Positions 40,980 to 53,300 of a stretch of 64,000 bases of DNA are shown here, in pieces. Location of the stretch: the NCBI RefSeq assembly GCF_964355755.1, contig NC_092676.1:3082288-3146287 (forward strand). The letters run 5' to 3'. Both the position numbers and the translations under genes were made by a program. Each line of letters starts with the position of its first letter. Position 1 is the stretch's first letter. A model generated the notes under the pieces. That model saw only the letters and a list, made by a program, of their open reading frames with translations. It searched no databases and was not told the DNA's origin. The DNA is from Antedon mediterranea. Taxonomy: Eukaryota; Echinodermata; Crinoidea; Comatulida; Antedonidae.

Positions 40980-41735
40980 AGAAATGTACATTTACTACAG
41001 TACTACATGGTAAGAAGAAATGTTCTATTAACAAATACAAAATATTTGTTTATTTATAAATATATACTACTACCACACAACAAGCTTGTGATAATTACTC
41101 ATACTATTATCCAGTAACCTTTAGTTACTTCTATTACAGTTACACATATCATATGGTACCATGTGGCCTAGAAAAAAAGCCCCAGATAAAGTTAACGGTA
41201 ATTTTGTCTCAATTTTTGAAAAAGGCTAACTTATCAAACTACTTGGAATATTGTTGGCCAATCAGAAGGATCAGGGTGGTTTTTTTTAAAATAGTTAAGA
41301 TATATGTTTTAAGTTTTAGTTTTGGTATGAAGGTGAACAGACACAGGCCAGCAAGAGTGCCTGTTCATTAAAGAAATATACTTTTACTTTAACTTTACTG
41401 CATTTTTTATGTTCATCTTTGTCTGATAACTATATTAAAGCGCTGGGACGTTTCTCCTATCTGACTACATAAGTAAACCGCTCATTCGAAGCCCGTAACA
41501 AAGCTCTTATTTTAACCATATGTAATTTCATTTTTGATTTGAACATGATTTAGGTTTTTTCCTTCTTACAGTATTTGATATTTAAATATAGCTCATTTCA
41601 ATATATCACTATTCAATTCTTCACATAATTTTACAAATTACCTAACCAGAGAAGAGTGAAATTTAACTCTTCCGTGACCTAACTACTGTGCATAAAAATG
41701 TAATTGTATAACCACTATATTTGCACTATAATTAA
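40980..41735. other. Intergenic; possible LINE/SINE 3' end
   Basis: The segment at 41310-41400 (GAACAGACACAGGCCAGCAA, TTCATTAAAGAAATATAC) looks like a retroposon 3' end because of its terminal AAAGAAATATACTTTTACTTT. Nothing else recognised. Confidence 0.35.
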
Positions 41736-42050
41736 AAATGTATTGTCCCCCAATAACATAAAAACATGAAGATTTATTAAATCAGACTTTGAATTGTAGA
41801 AAAAAACTGGGAAAAAACATCGTTTTCACTTATAAAAAGAGAAAATAAATGGTTAAATTCAACCAAAAAACCTATTAGCTGGCAACCAATTTGACTATTT
41901 TTCCTTTAAATTACAGTTTTTTTTCAAATAAATAAATTTCTTTTCGATCCAATTTTTAGTCTAAATGGATAACTATTATGTGATATTAAAATGGCATATT
42001 CAACCAAAAATTTAGAAAAAAATATTTTTCAGGGGGACAATACATCTTTA
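41736..42050. mobile_element. MITE with ATGTATTGTCCCCC termini, copy 1
   Basis: AAAATGTATTGTCCCCC at 41736 is mirrored by GGGGGACAATACATCTTT at 42032. Interior TTTTCACTTATAAAAAGA and AATAAATGGTTAAATTCAAC recur in copy 2 (45553-45823). Confidence 0.7.
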
Positions 42051-42089
42051 ATAGAAATAGGCCTACTATCTAATTTAAATTGCGTTTGG

Positions 42090-42402
42090 ATAATATCAAA
42101 GAACTTATAACACAAGAATCTCCAGTTCGTCCGAAGCGCGTAACAATTTCGAAAGGCATTGTGGGATAGAATAGACCTATGGGTGGCGCCATTGTGAGCC
42201 ATGGAGTAGGGCGCCCGCATCAAATTAGAAAGTCAAAATCATAGAGGGGATCTGCTAATGCTCTAGGGGGGATAGAGTAATTGACTGAGGAGTAGGGCGC
42301 CCGCATCAAATTAGTAAGTCAAAATCATAGAGGGGGGGGGGGGGGGGGTTTGAATGCAAATTGAAGAACAGGAGATTCTTGTGTTATAAGTTCTTTGATA
42401 AT
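42090..42402. mobile_element. Hairpin element with 30-bp arms, internal duplication and poly-G
   Basis: ATCAAAGAACTTATAACACA at about 42096 continues to AGAATCTCC and is exactly mirrored by GGAGATTCT...TTTGAT at 42371-42400. Inside, the 46-base block starting GAGTAGGGCGCCCGCATCAA occurs twice (42206, 42292), and the second copy ends in a run of about 17 G. Confidence 0.7.
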
Positions 42403-43320
42403 ATTAAAATACAGAGTATATAAAGAAATTAGGCATATTGTACGAATAAAAGAACACTAGAAAAACAATTGTTTTTATAATTAGTATGCTATAGTTATGT
42501 AATTGTAAAATAATTCCATTCCAATTATCCATGCATGATTTATTTACACGTGACATGTGGCTACGCGCATATCACGTTTTTGTCATGAAAATGAAACATT
42601 AGACATTAATTTGTCGTACCAGACTGGAGCAGGTGTGAAAGACCATTCACTAAATTAGAACAGAATTTATTTTTGTTGTACTTCCTAACAGTAAGACCCA
42701 TCTGAATAACATATCAAAAATGGAGAAAAGGAAGAAAAATTGCTAAAACTAAAATGGCCGTTTTCTCTAAATATATATAGCCAAATATCATAATATACAG
42801 TAATATAATACTTGCTAACTATAGTTATTGTACCTATAATGTGCATGAAAATCACTGGAGATGTTTAAAAAATGAATTGTTCAACTTTTAAAAATCCAAG
42901 ATGGTTTAAAATGATGTTCACAATGGCTGCCATTTTTCTTATCCTGTATAAAACACCAAATAAAGTCTTTCAAAATTGTCTGTCATAGGTCGTATACAAC
43001 ATTACCAAAATACATTGATGAATAATTTAAATGGGTATATAGATATACTGAAATCTTGAAAATTAAAATTAGCAAACTAGATTGATGAATTCATTGAATA
43101 TTCTATAATCTTGACATATAAATTCTTAAATCTTTTTTAGCACAAACAAACATATGAATTGTACAAGAATTAAGATAATTGTTATCAAAATTAATAAATG
43201 CTTTTAAATGATATTAATAAAAAGTTTACAAGTTTAAATTAGATAAAAATGTGATTAAAACAAGATCAAAGCAGAGAGTTGTTAATTGAAACTCTCTGAT
43301 CAAAGATTGAATTCAATAAA
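42403..43320. other. 3' flank of LGR-B; nothing recognised
   Basis: AT-rich, no exon seen. It should hold the LGR-B 3' UTR nearest 43320. Confidence 0.5.
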
Positions 43321-44345
43321 TCACAATGTATTAAGTGGAATCTGTACAGGTGCCGGTTGACGCACTTTGCACTTAAACATATAAGCAATTGTGTAAAGAT
43401 ACGGATTGACTGAGGAGTTGATGGGGATGATAAATGTCGCTGCCCAAACATATATTTCATCAGGAATCGTCATCCAACCCGTCTCGGAACCAATTGCCAT
43501 TACTATAATCGGGGCCCAGCAACAGAAATCAGTGAAAACTATCAAGCCAATTTTTCTGGCCATTTTCAACTGTTTTTTCCTCCTCTGTTCACTATTGACA
43601 GTGGCCCCCGATCTCTTCACTGACAAGAAAATTGTCAGATAACTAAGTACAATTACAAGAAAGCCGACGCCATTAAAGGCAACAAAAATGGCAACAGCAT
43701 ACTCCCAACCTGGCCACCGACTTCTGGTTAAAGGAAGTGCAAGGCACACGCTTTCCTTTCCATAATAATTGTCACCAAAATACGATAAGCTTAATTCATT
43801 GGCTATCACTGGAAGAAAACTCAGCACAATCCAGAATAGCCATCCGAAGCCGATAATGATTCGACATTTTGTACGATTGAGGCGTTTCGTACTAAATGGA
43901 TTAACAATGTTAATAGCTCGATCCACACTCAGCAGCATCAGTGTAAACACTGATAACTGCCCAGACAGTGTAGAAATAGCTCCTGCAAAGCTGCAAAGGA
44001 AACTGCTCTTCCAATCCCTTGCAGCTGTCGCGTACCGTCCACGATAGTGTACATCCACACTGGCAATGATGATCAGGTAGACTGCCATCAGCAAGTCAGA
44101 AACGGCAAGATTAGTAATGAGTGTGGTTTGGGCCTTATTAAAATCGTTACTATCATTATCTTTTTTAAACTTTCGTGAAACGATAACAACAACATTCCCA
44201 ATGACCGAAGATAACCCGATAATCATCATCAACACACGGAGACGTTCATTTTTTAGCAAGTCTTCACACGATGAAAATGCATCTGAAGGCTCGCAGACAT
44301 CGATGGCGCCAACAAGGCAACAGAGACTAGAGTATTCCGAGTACC
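43321..44345 (-). CDS. LGR-B hinge and seven-transmembrane exon
   Basis: Acceptor GATTATTTTAG, phase 2 in; stop TGA at 43323-43321. Numbering from the upstream ATG at 44388: hinge cysteines 23, 24, 32 and 41; TM1 about 50-72; TM2 87-112 with NLAVSD; TM3 131-155; DRA at the DRY position (156-158); TM4 176-195; TM5 229-255; TM6 277-302; TM7 311-337 with NPYLY 328-332. YRGRY and YFGDNYYG match the relaxin-receptor loops. The C-terminal tail is short. Clearly paralogous to 5378-6503 but without the 22-residue cysteine-rich hinge insert. Confidence 0.92.
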
Positions 44346-47300
44346 TAAAATAATCAAAACATTCTTGAGTTTTGAAATTTGTGCACATTTTTTAGTCACC
44401 CACCTGTATTCTTGAAATACCCACCAGCAACTAATTCAAGTTTATGTATCTCCCTTTTATTTAGCAGTCCCACACTGCGAGTAGATTAACAGAATGCTCA
44501 TGTGACTTAAGCACACATTTAGTGGCACATTTGTGAATTTCAAAAACATGCAAAATACAATTTTGAGAAACAAGAGAGATCTTTATCGTCGTAAGTTTCC
44601 ACAATCATCCTGTTGATTGTAAACTAGTCAGTGTGGTGGCAGTCTTTCACAGATGGTTTTGGGATTAGTAAAATACTTTTATTTCTATTTTAATTTATTT
44701 TTTTTAATAGATTTTTTTTTAAATTTATTTTTTTCAACAATTAATTTATTTTTACAAGGGAGTTACTTGGATTGCCCAAATTTTGATAAATCATTACTTA
44801 CAATTCCTTTAAGCTTATCAATTGATGAAAGGTCCTGTCCCTGTAAACCTGTAACTTGTTGCCTTTTAATTGTCTAAAAAAAAATAAATTTAAACTAAAT
44901 AAGTTTGTTTTCACACTTCTTAATTCCTTCATTACTTAATATATATGCTGTACATATTAACATTTCTTATTTTAATACTGTACAGAAGGAATAATAAGTT
45001 TAGATTTGTGTGTGTGTGTGTGTGTGTGAACAACACAAATAGGTTAATGCTAAACTATCAAACTTTATGTGAAAACCATATGGACACGATGATATCATAT
45101 TACTACCATATTCAGCACATCACACATTTTGTCCTTGAACTAGTTTCATAGTGTAGATTAGAGTTTAGTTACACATTGCACTGATTATATAAGCATGTGT
45201 TCGCAGTTGCGAATCCATGATATCCGAAATGTGGAACACTATTGAATTAGTGGTAAATCACACGCACTAATATTGTTAAGAATAATTCAATTGAGGCAGT
45301 CAAAGGGGAATGTTCCCCCTGATCCTGATACAAACCAAATCAATTCAGGTCATCGTAATTATGTGTTGTGTACATTCAGGAAGGCAACTACATGCAAATT
45401 ATATCTTACATAATGTTAACTTACAAAATTAAAAGTGATGAAGCAAAAGAAGAGAATGCCTCAGGATCTATGGTAGTTATAGCGTTGTTATCTAAGTTCC
45501 TGTTTAAAGATAAATTAATAGACATTTAATAAATATTTGTTTATTGAAAAATATGTTTTATTTAAAAATGTTATGTCCCCTATCAAATCAGACTTTGAAT
45601 AGGCCGTTTTGTTATTTTAATAAAGTTATTCACTTCCATAGAATAAAAAAATTAAAACAAATAATGTTTTCACTTATAAAAAGACAAAGTAAATGGTTAA
45701 ATTCAACAATTTATATTTTGCTTAATATATATATGTTTTTTTGGTCAAAGTGAATTTAAATATTTATGTGACAATTAAAAACATTGTTTTTTTTAAATAT
45801 TTGGACAATGTATCTTTAAGACTATATTACGATTTAAAATGTTATACTGAGAGTAACAAGCATTCCTGCTTGAAACTACGGTAGTTATTATACAGTAGAG
45901 GTAATGATGAAAGAAAAGTCTATCTGGAGCTGACTACACCACAGACTCATTCATTCATTCATTCATTCTTTATTTAGCCTTTAAAATCGAAATACATTTA
46001 AAACAAGGTAACAAAAACAAGACAGGGTGGAAATCTAAGGAGGCAAGGATAAGCAAAAGCAATTATAATCGCTGTAGCTCTCAGGCTTGCTTATCCATCC
46101 TTAGACTAAAAATAAAATAATTTATAGTAATTAAAATCATATAATAATATATAATTTGTTTGATTCAGTCTTATGGTAAGATTTCATTCTTTTTAAAGTC
46201 ACGGAAATATCTTTAAATCAATTAATCAATTATAATTAATGTTGTTCATTCGAATTCCATTGACTGACACATGTGTTTACTCATTGTTTGTTAGGGCAGT
46301 CCATGAAATTCAGTATTAACTGGAATAATTATAATAACCATAATTTAGGAAGTATTGAAAAAAACTCCAAATGATTTCAAACATTGGTACCAGTGTTACA
46401 GCAATGTTAGGGCAGTCCATGACATCCAGTATCAACTGGAATAATTAGAATAGTTCTAAAACCTTAAATGATAAATAATACAAATTATGGTCTTGCTAGT
46501 TTGAGCAGTAAATTAAGTTAGTTGCAAATCGATTTAATATAAACACTGCATTTACCCCTTTTATTTTTGTTTTCAGGTTAAAGTTTTTATATATATAGAT
46601 TCTTCCATTTACAGTTTTGTTGGCAACCAAACCCACTGCGCTAATTAGTCTTAAGCTTTACTTGCCCAGCCTGTAAATGTTTTGCTTTATCCTAGAGAAT
46701 AGTAACCCTTTTATAGTACAAAAGTGTTATTTCAGGCAAGTCGACCAGTGGCTTCAGGTTCATCATCATAAAATAGGCATAATTTTACAAAAATGTAATT
46801 GAAAGATTACACTATAAAATGCATATTGTACAATGTAGTGATTTGGGATAAATTTGTTCAGATATTATACTCACAGTTCTGTCAATTCTGTCAAACCATT
46901 AAATGCATTTGCTGGCAATTTCTTTATTTGGTTATTGTCCAACCTCCTATAATAAAGAATACACAGTGAAAAGAAATTAAAATATCCAAGAAATTGTGTC
47001 CGCTTGACTTTTCATAATATGACTTTATTCCTGTGGAAACCACTTGTAAATGGACACCTCATAACGGATACTCACATAAAAGTCTGTGTGTCCTTTTTAT
47101 TCAATATAGTGCATTGGTATGTACCATTAGGGAAGAGTGGAATTACTTTCCCTGGTACCATCTTAAATCATCTCAAACATTTCCATAAGAAGACAGGAAA
47201 AACATTTCATTTGTATAGATAACTTCTAAAAACTTTTTATTTTCTAAAAATAATTTTAAATACTGAAATCTCTGTTACTTTACTTTAAAATAGCCCATAT

Positions 47301-50300
47301 TGGAGAATTAGACGCTATACATTAAATTCATTCATTCATTCATTCTTTACTTGGTCCAATATAAAAATACATCAGAAATTCTTCTTATATACACTGCAGA
47401 GATAATAACAATATACGTACATGCAGAAAACAATCAATATAAAAAATCACTGATAAAATATCAATTCTAATTCTCCGACTGGGCAATTATCACAAAATTT
47501 AATTCAATATTGTGTTTTGTCTGATTGTGAAATCTACTTTTGACTTACTTTATAACAAAATTTAAACATGAACTCATTTTTTTATGTAGTAATTCAATTA
47601 TAATTATAAAGTACATATCAATAAAAATACTCACAGCAATGTCAATGCAGTTAAACCAAAAAATGCATTTGCTGGCAATGTGCTTATCTTGAAATCTCTC
47701 AACCACCTTCAAGATAAAACAATTTAGTATTAACCAATTAGCAGACCATGTATTAAAAAATAAATTTCATGTTTTGCGATATGTATTACATATTATTAAG
47801 TCTATTTCGTGAGATCCCTACCTGTATAGACTCTACATATGCCATTATTCCCAATATGGACACCCCTCGTAAGGAAAATGGAATAGTCCAGGCGCCGTAG
47901 CGGGCCGCGTAATTTTTTTTTCCAGGACGAACGTGGGCAGAAATCATGAATAATTCATGATTAATTATGACATAATAGGGATCTACTGTATGTATCGATG
48001 TAAATTGGGGGGGGGGGGGGGGTAGGATAGGGGTTGATAGTTGCTTTTGCCTTTTTTACTTTTCTGTTAATTGTTATATTTTATATTGTGAAGGATGCAC
48101 CTTTGTGCTAAGTGTGCCACCGATCTAAAGGTGTAATTCCAAATAAATAAATAAATAAAATAGGGAACATTATAGAGGGCGCTATATAAGAATGCAGAGA
48201 GATTAAATAATTAGTGCAAACAACGTTTGCCAACCGAAATGTTTGGTCTAGCGGTAAAGGCTTTAACCTATTACGCTGAATTATTTAGAGGGTTAGGTTT
48301 AGTATATTTAGGAAGTAGATCAGCTATCTTTCAATTCTTTATAATAGAAAATAATTAAGGTAATGAATTATTCATGACTTCTGCCCACGTTCGTCCTGGA
48401 AAAAAAAACACAGCGAGGGGAGGCGAGGGGGTTTCTATACAGGTAGGTATCTCACTCATAGACTATACCAACACCACTGTTGGTTTGTGTAATCATATAC
48501 CATCTGTAAGTGGCCATGTTTTTTTGTTGGTTTTAGTTTGGAACAAAAATTATTACAAAAATTTTCTAAAATTTAGTTTTATTTGAAAATTCTAGAAAGT
48601 TTGTAGGAATTCAGAGTAAAAAAATACTCACAGTTGTGGCAGTGATTTCAACCCATTAAATGCATAGGCTTCCAGTGTACTAATTTGATTAGTTTCTTCC
48701 ACCCACCAGTCAGGACTAAAGAAAAGGAAAGTTCAGTAAGAAAAAATTGCAGTATTCAAAACTATATATACTACTATAAACTATAATTTAAAACCATTAG
48801 TTACCATTAAAGATGAGATCTAAGAATTCTAATTCTCCGACTGGGTAATTATCACAAAATTTAATTCAAAATTGTGTTTTGTCTGCTTGTGAAATGTTAC
48901 TTTTCTTTGTTTTCCACGGGATTACACTGTAGTGATATAGGTGGACAACATTATACATCGCAATTCAGTTATTTTTGTAAACACACATATCCCCCCCCCC
49001 AGTTTTTTAATGGTGGTGGGGGAGGGGGATCCTGTTGTCACCGCTGTAATTCAATAAATGAAACAGGTACTGAAATGGTACTGAATGATGCTTCATTTTA
49101 TGAAAACCACATAAAATAATCATGATTATTGAAAGAAAATTAGACATTGGTATAAGAAATGCATTAAAAAAGTAGAAATAACAAAGCAATTTCAATAAAT
49201 ATGTAAATAATGTTTAGGTAAGTTTTGATTTTTAAAGAATAGGTTTAAGCAGCAAGACAAGAAATATGATATGAACTAACTTTAATTTTATAGCCTTGTT
49301 TTGTTCACATTCATTTATTCATTCATATTCAATATCATAAGTAAAAAATAGACATTTTGTTCTCATAGTACACTGTTTAAGCTAAATTATGTTACAAAAT
49401 AAAATATAACAGTTTATTATATCTCAACCGTATGTTGTAACAGTAAATAAAAATATAATTATATTTTATTTGTATTACCAACTGAATGGATCTTTTAAAG
49501 GGTAAAGTATGTTTTTTTTTTTTATAGGCATGTTGCAAGTCATGACAAAATATCTTTTATTTTTTAACAGCAAACTGTAGTGATAGTAGGCCTAGTGTCA
49601 CTTAACCCTGAACGGAATGATAATAATGAAATGGCAAAGATTAAAACTGTGTAGCATTTTTTAATTCATTTTTGCTGTACATACATTGAACTAATGAATT
49701 ATTAATCAAAAGAAATTCATAAGAGTAACTATAAAAAAAATACCTGTAATCAGTGATTTGCCCGACGTGCAATATCCTTCAAAGTAAGAGAAATACAAAG
49801 TAATTGTTATTATAAAAAAAATATATATATATATATATTTTGATAATTCAAAACAAAATAACTACATAAACAAAATGTAGTAAATCTTACTTAAATGATA
49901 TTTAAATTGTAAAATATTATTTTACAACTGAAAATTTATTTTGATTGATTATTATCTTACAAAAAATAAAAAAAATTCATAGTGAATTCATTAAAAAGAA
50001 GTTGTTATTTTTGGGGTTGGGTGTGGGGAGTGGTTTAAACTTATAATCACATAATATAATTATATATTAATTATTTTGTTATAGTTGTCCTACAATGTAA
50101 AATACAATTTCTAATTTAACTTTTTAATTAAAACTAAATTGTAGTACAGTAAATACATTATACTGCATGTAATCCATCTATTGTATACTTTAGTATGTCA
50201 AAATATAATATGTTAAAATAAAAATTTGGTAAATATATTTAATAATTTATTTCCTAAAACAAAATTTTTACACCAAATTCAAATCTTTAGCAACCATAAT

Positions 50301-53300
50301 AAATGTATTATCTAATATGTAATACAGATTCAGTTTCTATTGTTATATCTTACAAAAATAAATAATTCAATCAAGGTGTATACATTTTAAAAATGTTGAT
50401 TTTAAGATTATTTGAAATAATTTGATAAATTTAAAAATGTTGATTTTAAAATTCTTTTTCTGTAAATAGTCGTAATGTACACATTAGTCCATTTTTACAA
50501 TTGAACCTACAATGAATGCACTCCATTGTATAAACATTTTAATGTCAAAATATAAAATATAGGCCTATACTGTATGTAAATTTTAATTTTAAATCACTAC
50601 ATAAACAAGTACTACTGTAATTATTTAGTAACATTTGTTATAATGATATTTATATTGTGACATTTACAATAAAAATTTATTTTGAATTATTTTTATTTAA
50701 AAAAAATAAAATGTGTTCATGGTGGATGAGCAAAAAACTACTGATTTTTAAGATATTTTCTATAAGATCACAAATTGTGAAATTTTGTAAACATTTTAAT
50801 CCATTATCATTGTTTAACCAACAAAGTAAAATAATTTGTAATTTAATTCTAAATTAAACCAAATTTGTAAAAGTAAGCAAACACAAGCAATACACTTACA
50901 GTTTTGTCAATGCTGTCAAACCAGCAAATGCATTGGCTGGTAATGTACTTATTTGGTTCCAGTTCAAATACCTTAAAAGTAAAAAGAATGCACAGTATAA
51001 GTAAATCACAATATCCAAGCTGTTTTTAAATTATTTTAGTTTTTCTGTCACCTCAAATGTTGAAATGTCTACATTCCTGTACATTATACAGTAGTTATAT
51101 TGGATGTACTCTATTCACTTTCAATTGTTATGTCTTACAAAAATAAATAATTCAATCATGGTGGATAAATAAAAAAAATTTGATTTTCAAATAATTCTTT
51201 TAGCTATACATACAAATATAAAATATATATTTATATAATTTTTTTCTCATAAGACAAAATTAATACATAAAAAAATACTAATTATTTAGTGACATTTGTT
51301 ATAATAATATTTATATTGTGACATTTACAAAAAAATTTATTTTGAAATATTATTATTTAAAAAAATAAAATTCATTCATGGTGAATGAGCAAAAAACTAG
51401 TTATTTTTTTTAATTATTTTTTATAAGATCACAAATTGTGAAATTATATAATAATAATCCATTATCATTGATTAACCAACAATGTAAAATAATTTGTAAT
51501 TTAAGCAATACACTTACAGTGTTTCCAATGCTGTCAAACCAGCAAATGCATTGGCTGGTAATGTACTTATTTGGTTACTGCTCAAATCCCTTAAAAATAA
51601 AAAGAATGCACAGTATAAGTAAATCACAATATCCAAGCTGTATTTAAATTATTTTAGTTTTTCTGTCACCTCAAATGTTGAAATGTGTACATTCCTGTAC
51701 ATTATACAGTAGTTATATTGGATGTACTCTATTGTATGTACTTAAGTTATGTCAAAATATACTATGTTAAAATAAAAATGTGGTAAATATATTTAAATTC
51801 ACATTTTTGAATTGTTTTACAACAATAAATAATTCAATCATGGTAGATAAATAAAAACAAATGTTGATTTTAAAATTCTTTTTACAGTAAATAATTAAAT
51901 TATGGAATCATAGTCCATTATTACAATTGAACCTACAATGCATGCATTGTATTGTATCAATATTTTATGGAAAAATATACAATATATATGTAAATTTTAA
52001 TAGTTTTTATTCTCATAAGACAAAATTATTACATAAATAAATATTAATTATTTAGTAACATTCATTATAATGATATTTATATTGCAAATATTTAAAATCA
52101 AAGATAAATTTTGAATTATTATATATTACAGAAAAAATAAAGTTCATTCATGGTGGATGAACTATGAGACTAGTGATTTTTAAAGATATTTTTATAAGAT
52201 CACAAATTGTGAAATTATGTAATAATATTAATCCATTATCATTGCTTAACCAACAGTGTAAAATAATTTTATATTTAATTTCTATATTTAAACCAAATTG
52301 GTAAAAGTAAGCAAACATAAGCAATACACTTACAGTTTTTTCAATGCTGTCAAACCAGCAAATGCATTGGCTTGTAATGTACTTATTTGGTTACCGCCCA
52401 AATACCTTAAAAATAAAAAGAATGCACAGTATAAGTATAATCACAATATCCAAACTGTTTTAAAATTATTTTAGTTTTTCTGTCACCTCAAATGTTGAAA
52501 TGTCTACATTCCTGTACATTATACAGTAGTTATACTGCATGTACTCTATTGTATGTACTTTAGTTATGTCAAAATATACTATGTTAAAATAAAAATGTGG
52601 TAAATATATTTAAATTCACATTTTTGAATTGTTTTACAACAATAAATAATTCAATCATGGTAGATAAATAAAAACAAATGTTGATTTTAAAATTCTTTTT
52701 ACAGTAAATAATTAAATTATGGAATCATAGTCCATTATTACAATTGAACCTACAATGCATGCATTGTATTGTATCAATATTTTATGGAAAAATATACAAT
52801 ATATATGTAAATTTTAATAGTTTTTATTCTCATAAGACAAAATTATTACATAAATAAATATTAATTATTTAGTAACATTCATTATAATGATATTTATATT
52901 GCAAATATTTAAAATCAAAGATAAATTTTGAATTATTATATATTACAGAAAAAATAAAGTTCATTCATGGTGGATGAACTATGAGACTAGTGATTTTTAA
53001 AGATATTTTTATAAGATCACAAATTGTGAAATTATGTAATAATATTAATCCATTATCATTGCTTAACCAACAGTGTAAAATAATTTTATATTTAATTTCT
53101 ATATTTAAACCAAATTGGTAAAAGTAAGCAAACATAAGCAATACACTTACAGTTTTTTCAATGCTGTCAAACCAGCAAATGCATTGGCTTGTAATGTACT
53201 TATTTGGTTACCGCCCAAATACCTTAAAAATAAAAAGAATGCACAGTATAAGTATAATCACAATATCCAAACTGTTTTAAAATTATTTTAGTTTTTCTGT

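Noticed and set aside
48874-49119. ORF with a Gly run
   Set aside because: Made by C- and G-rich simple sequence at 48991-49030; no exon signals.
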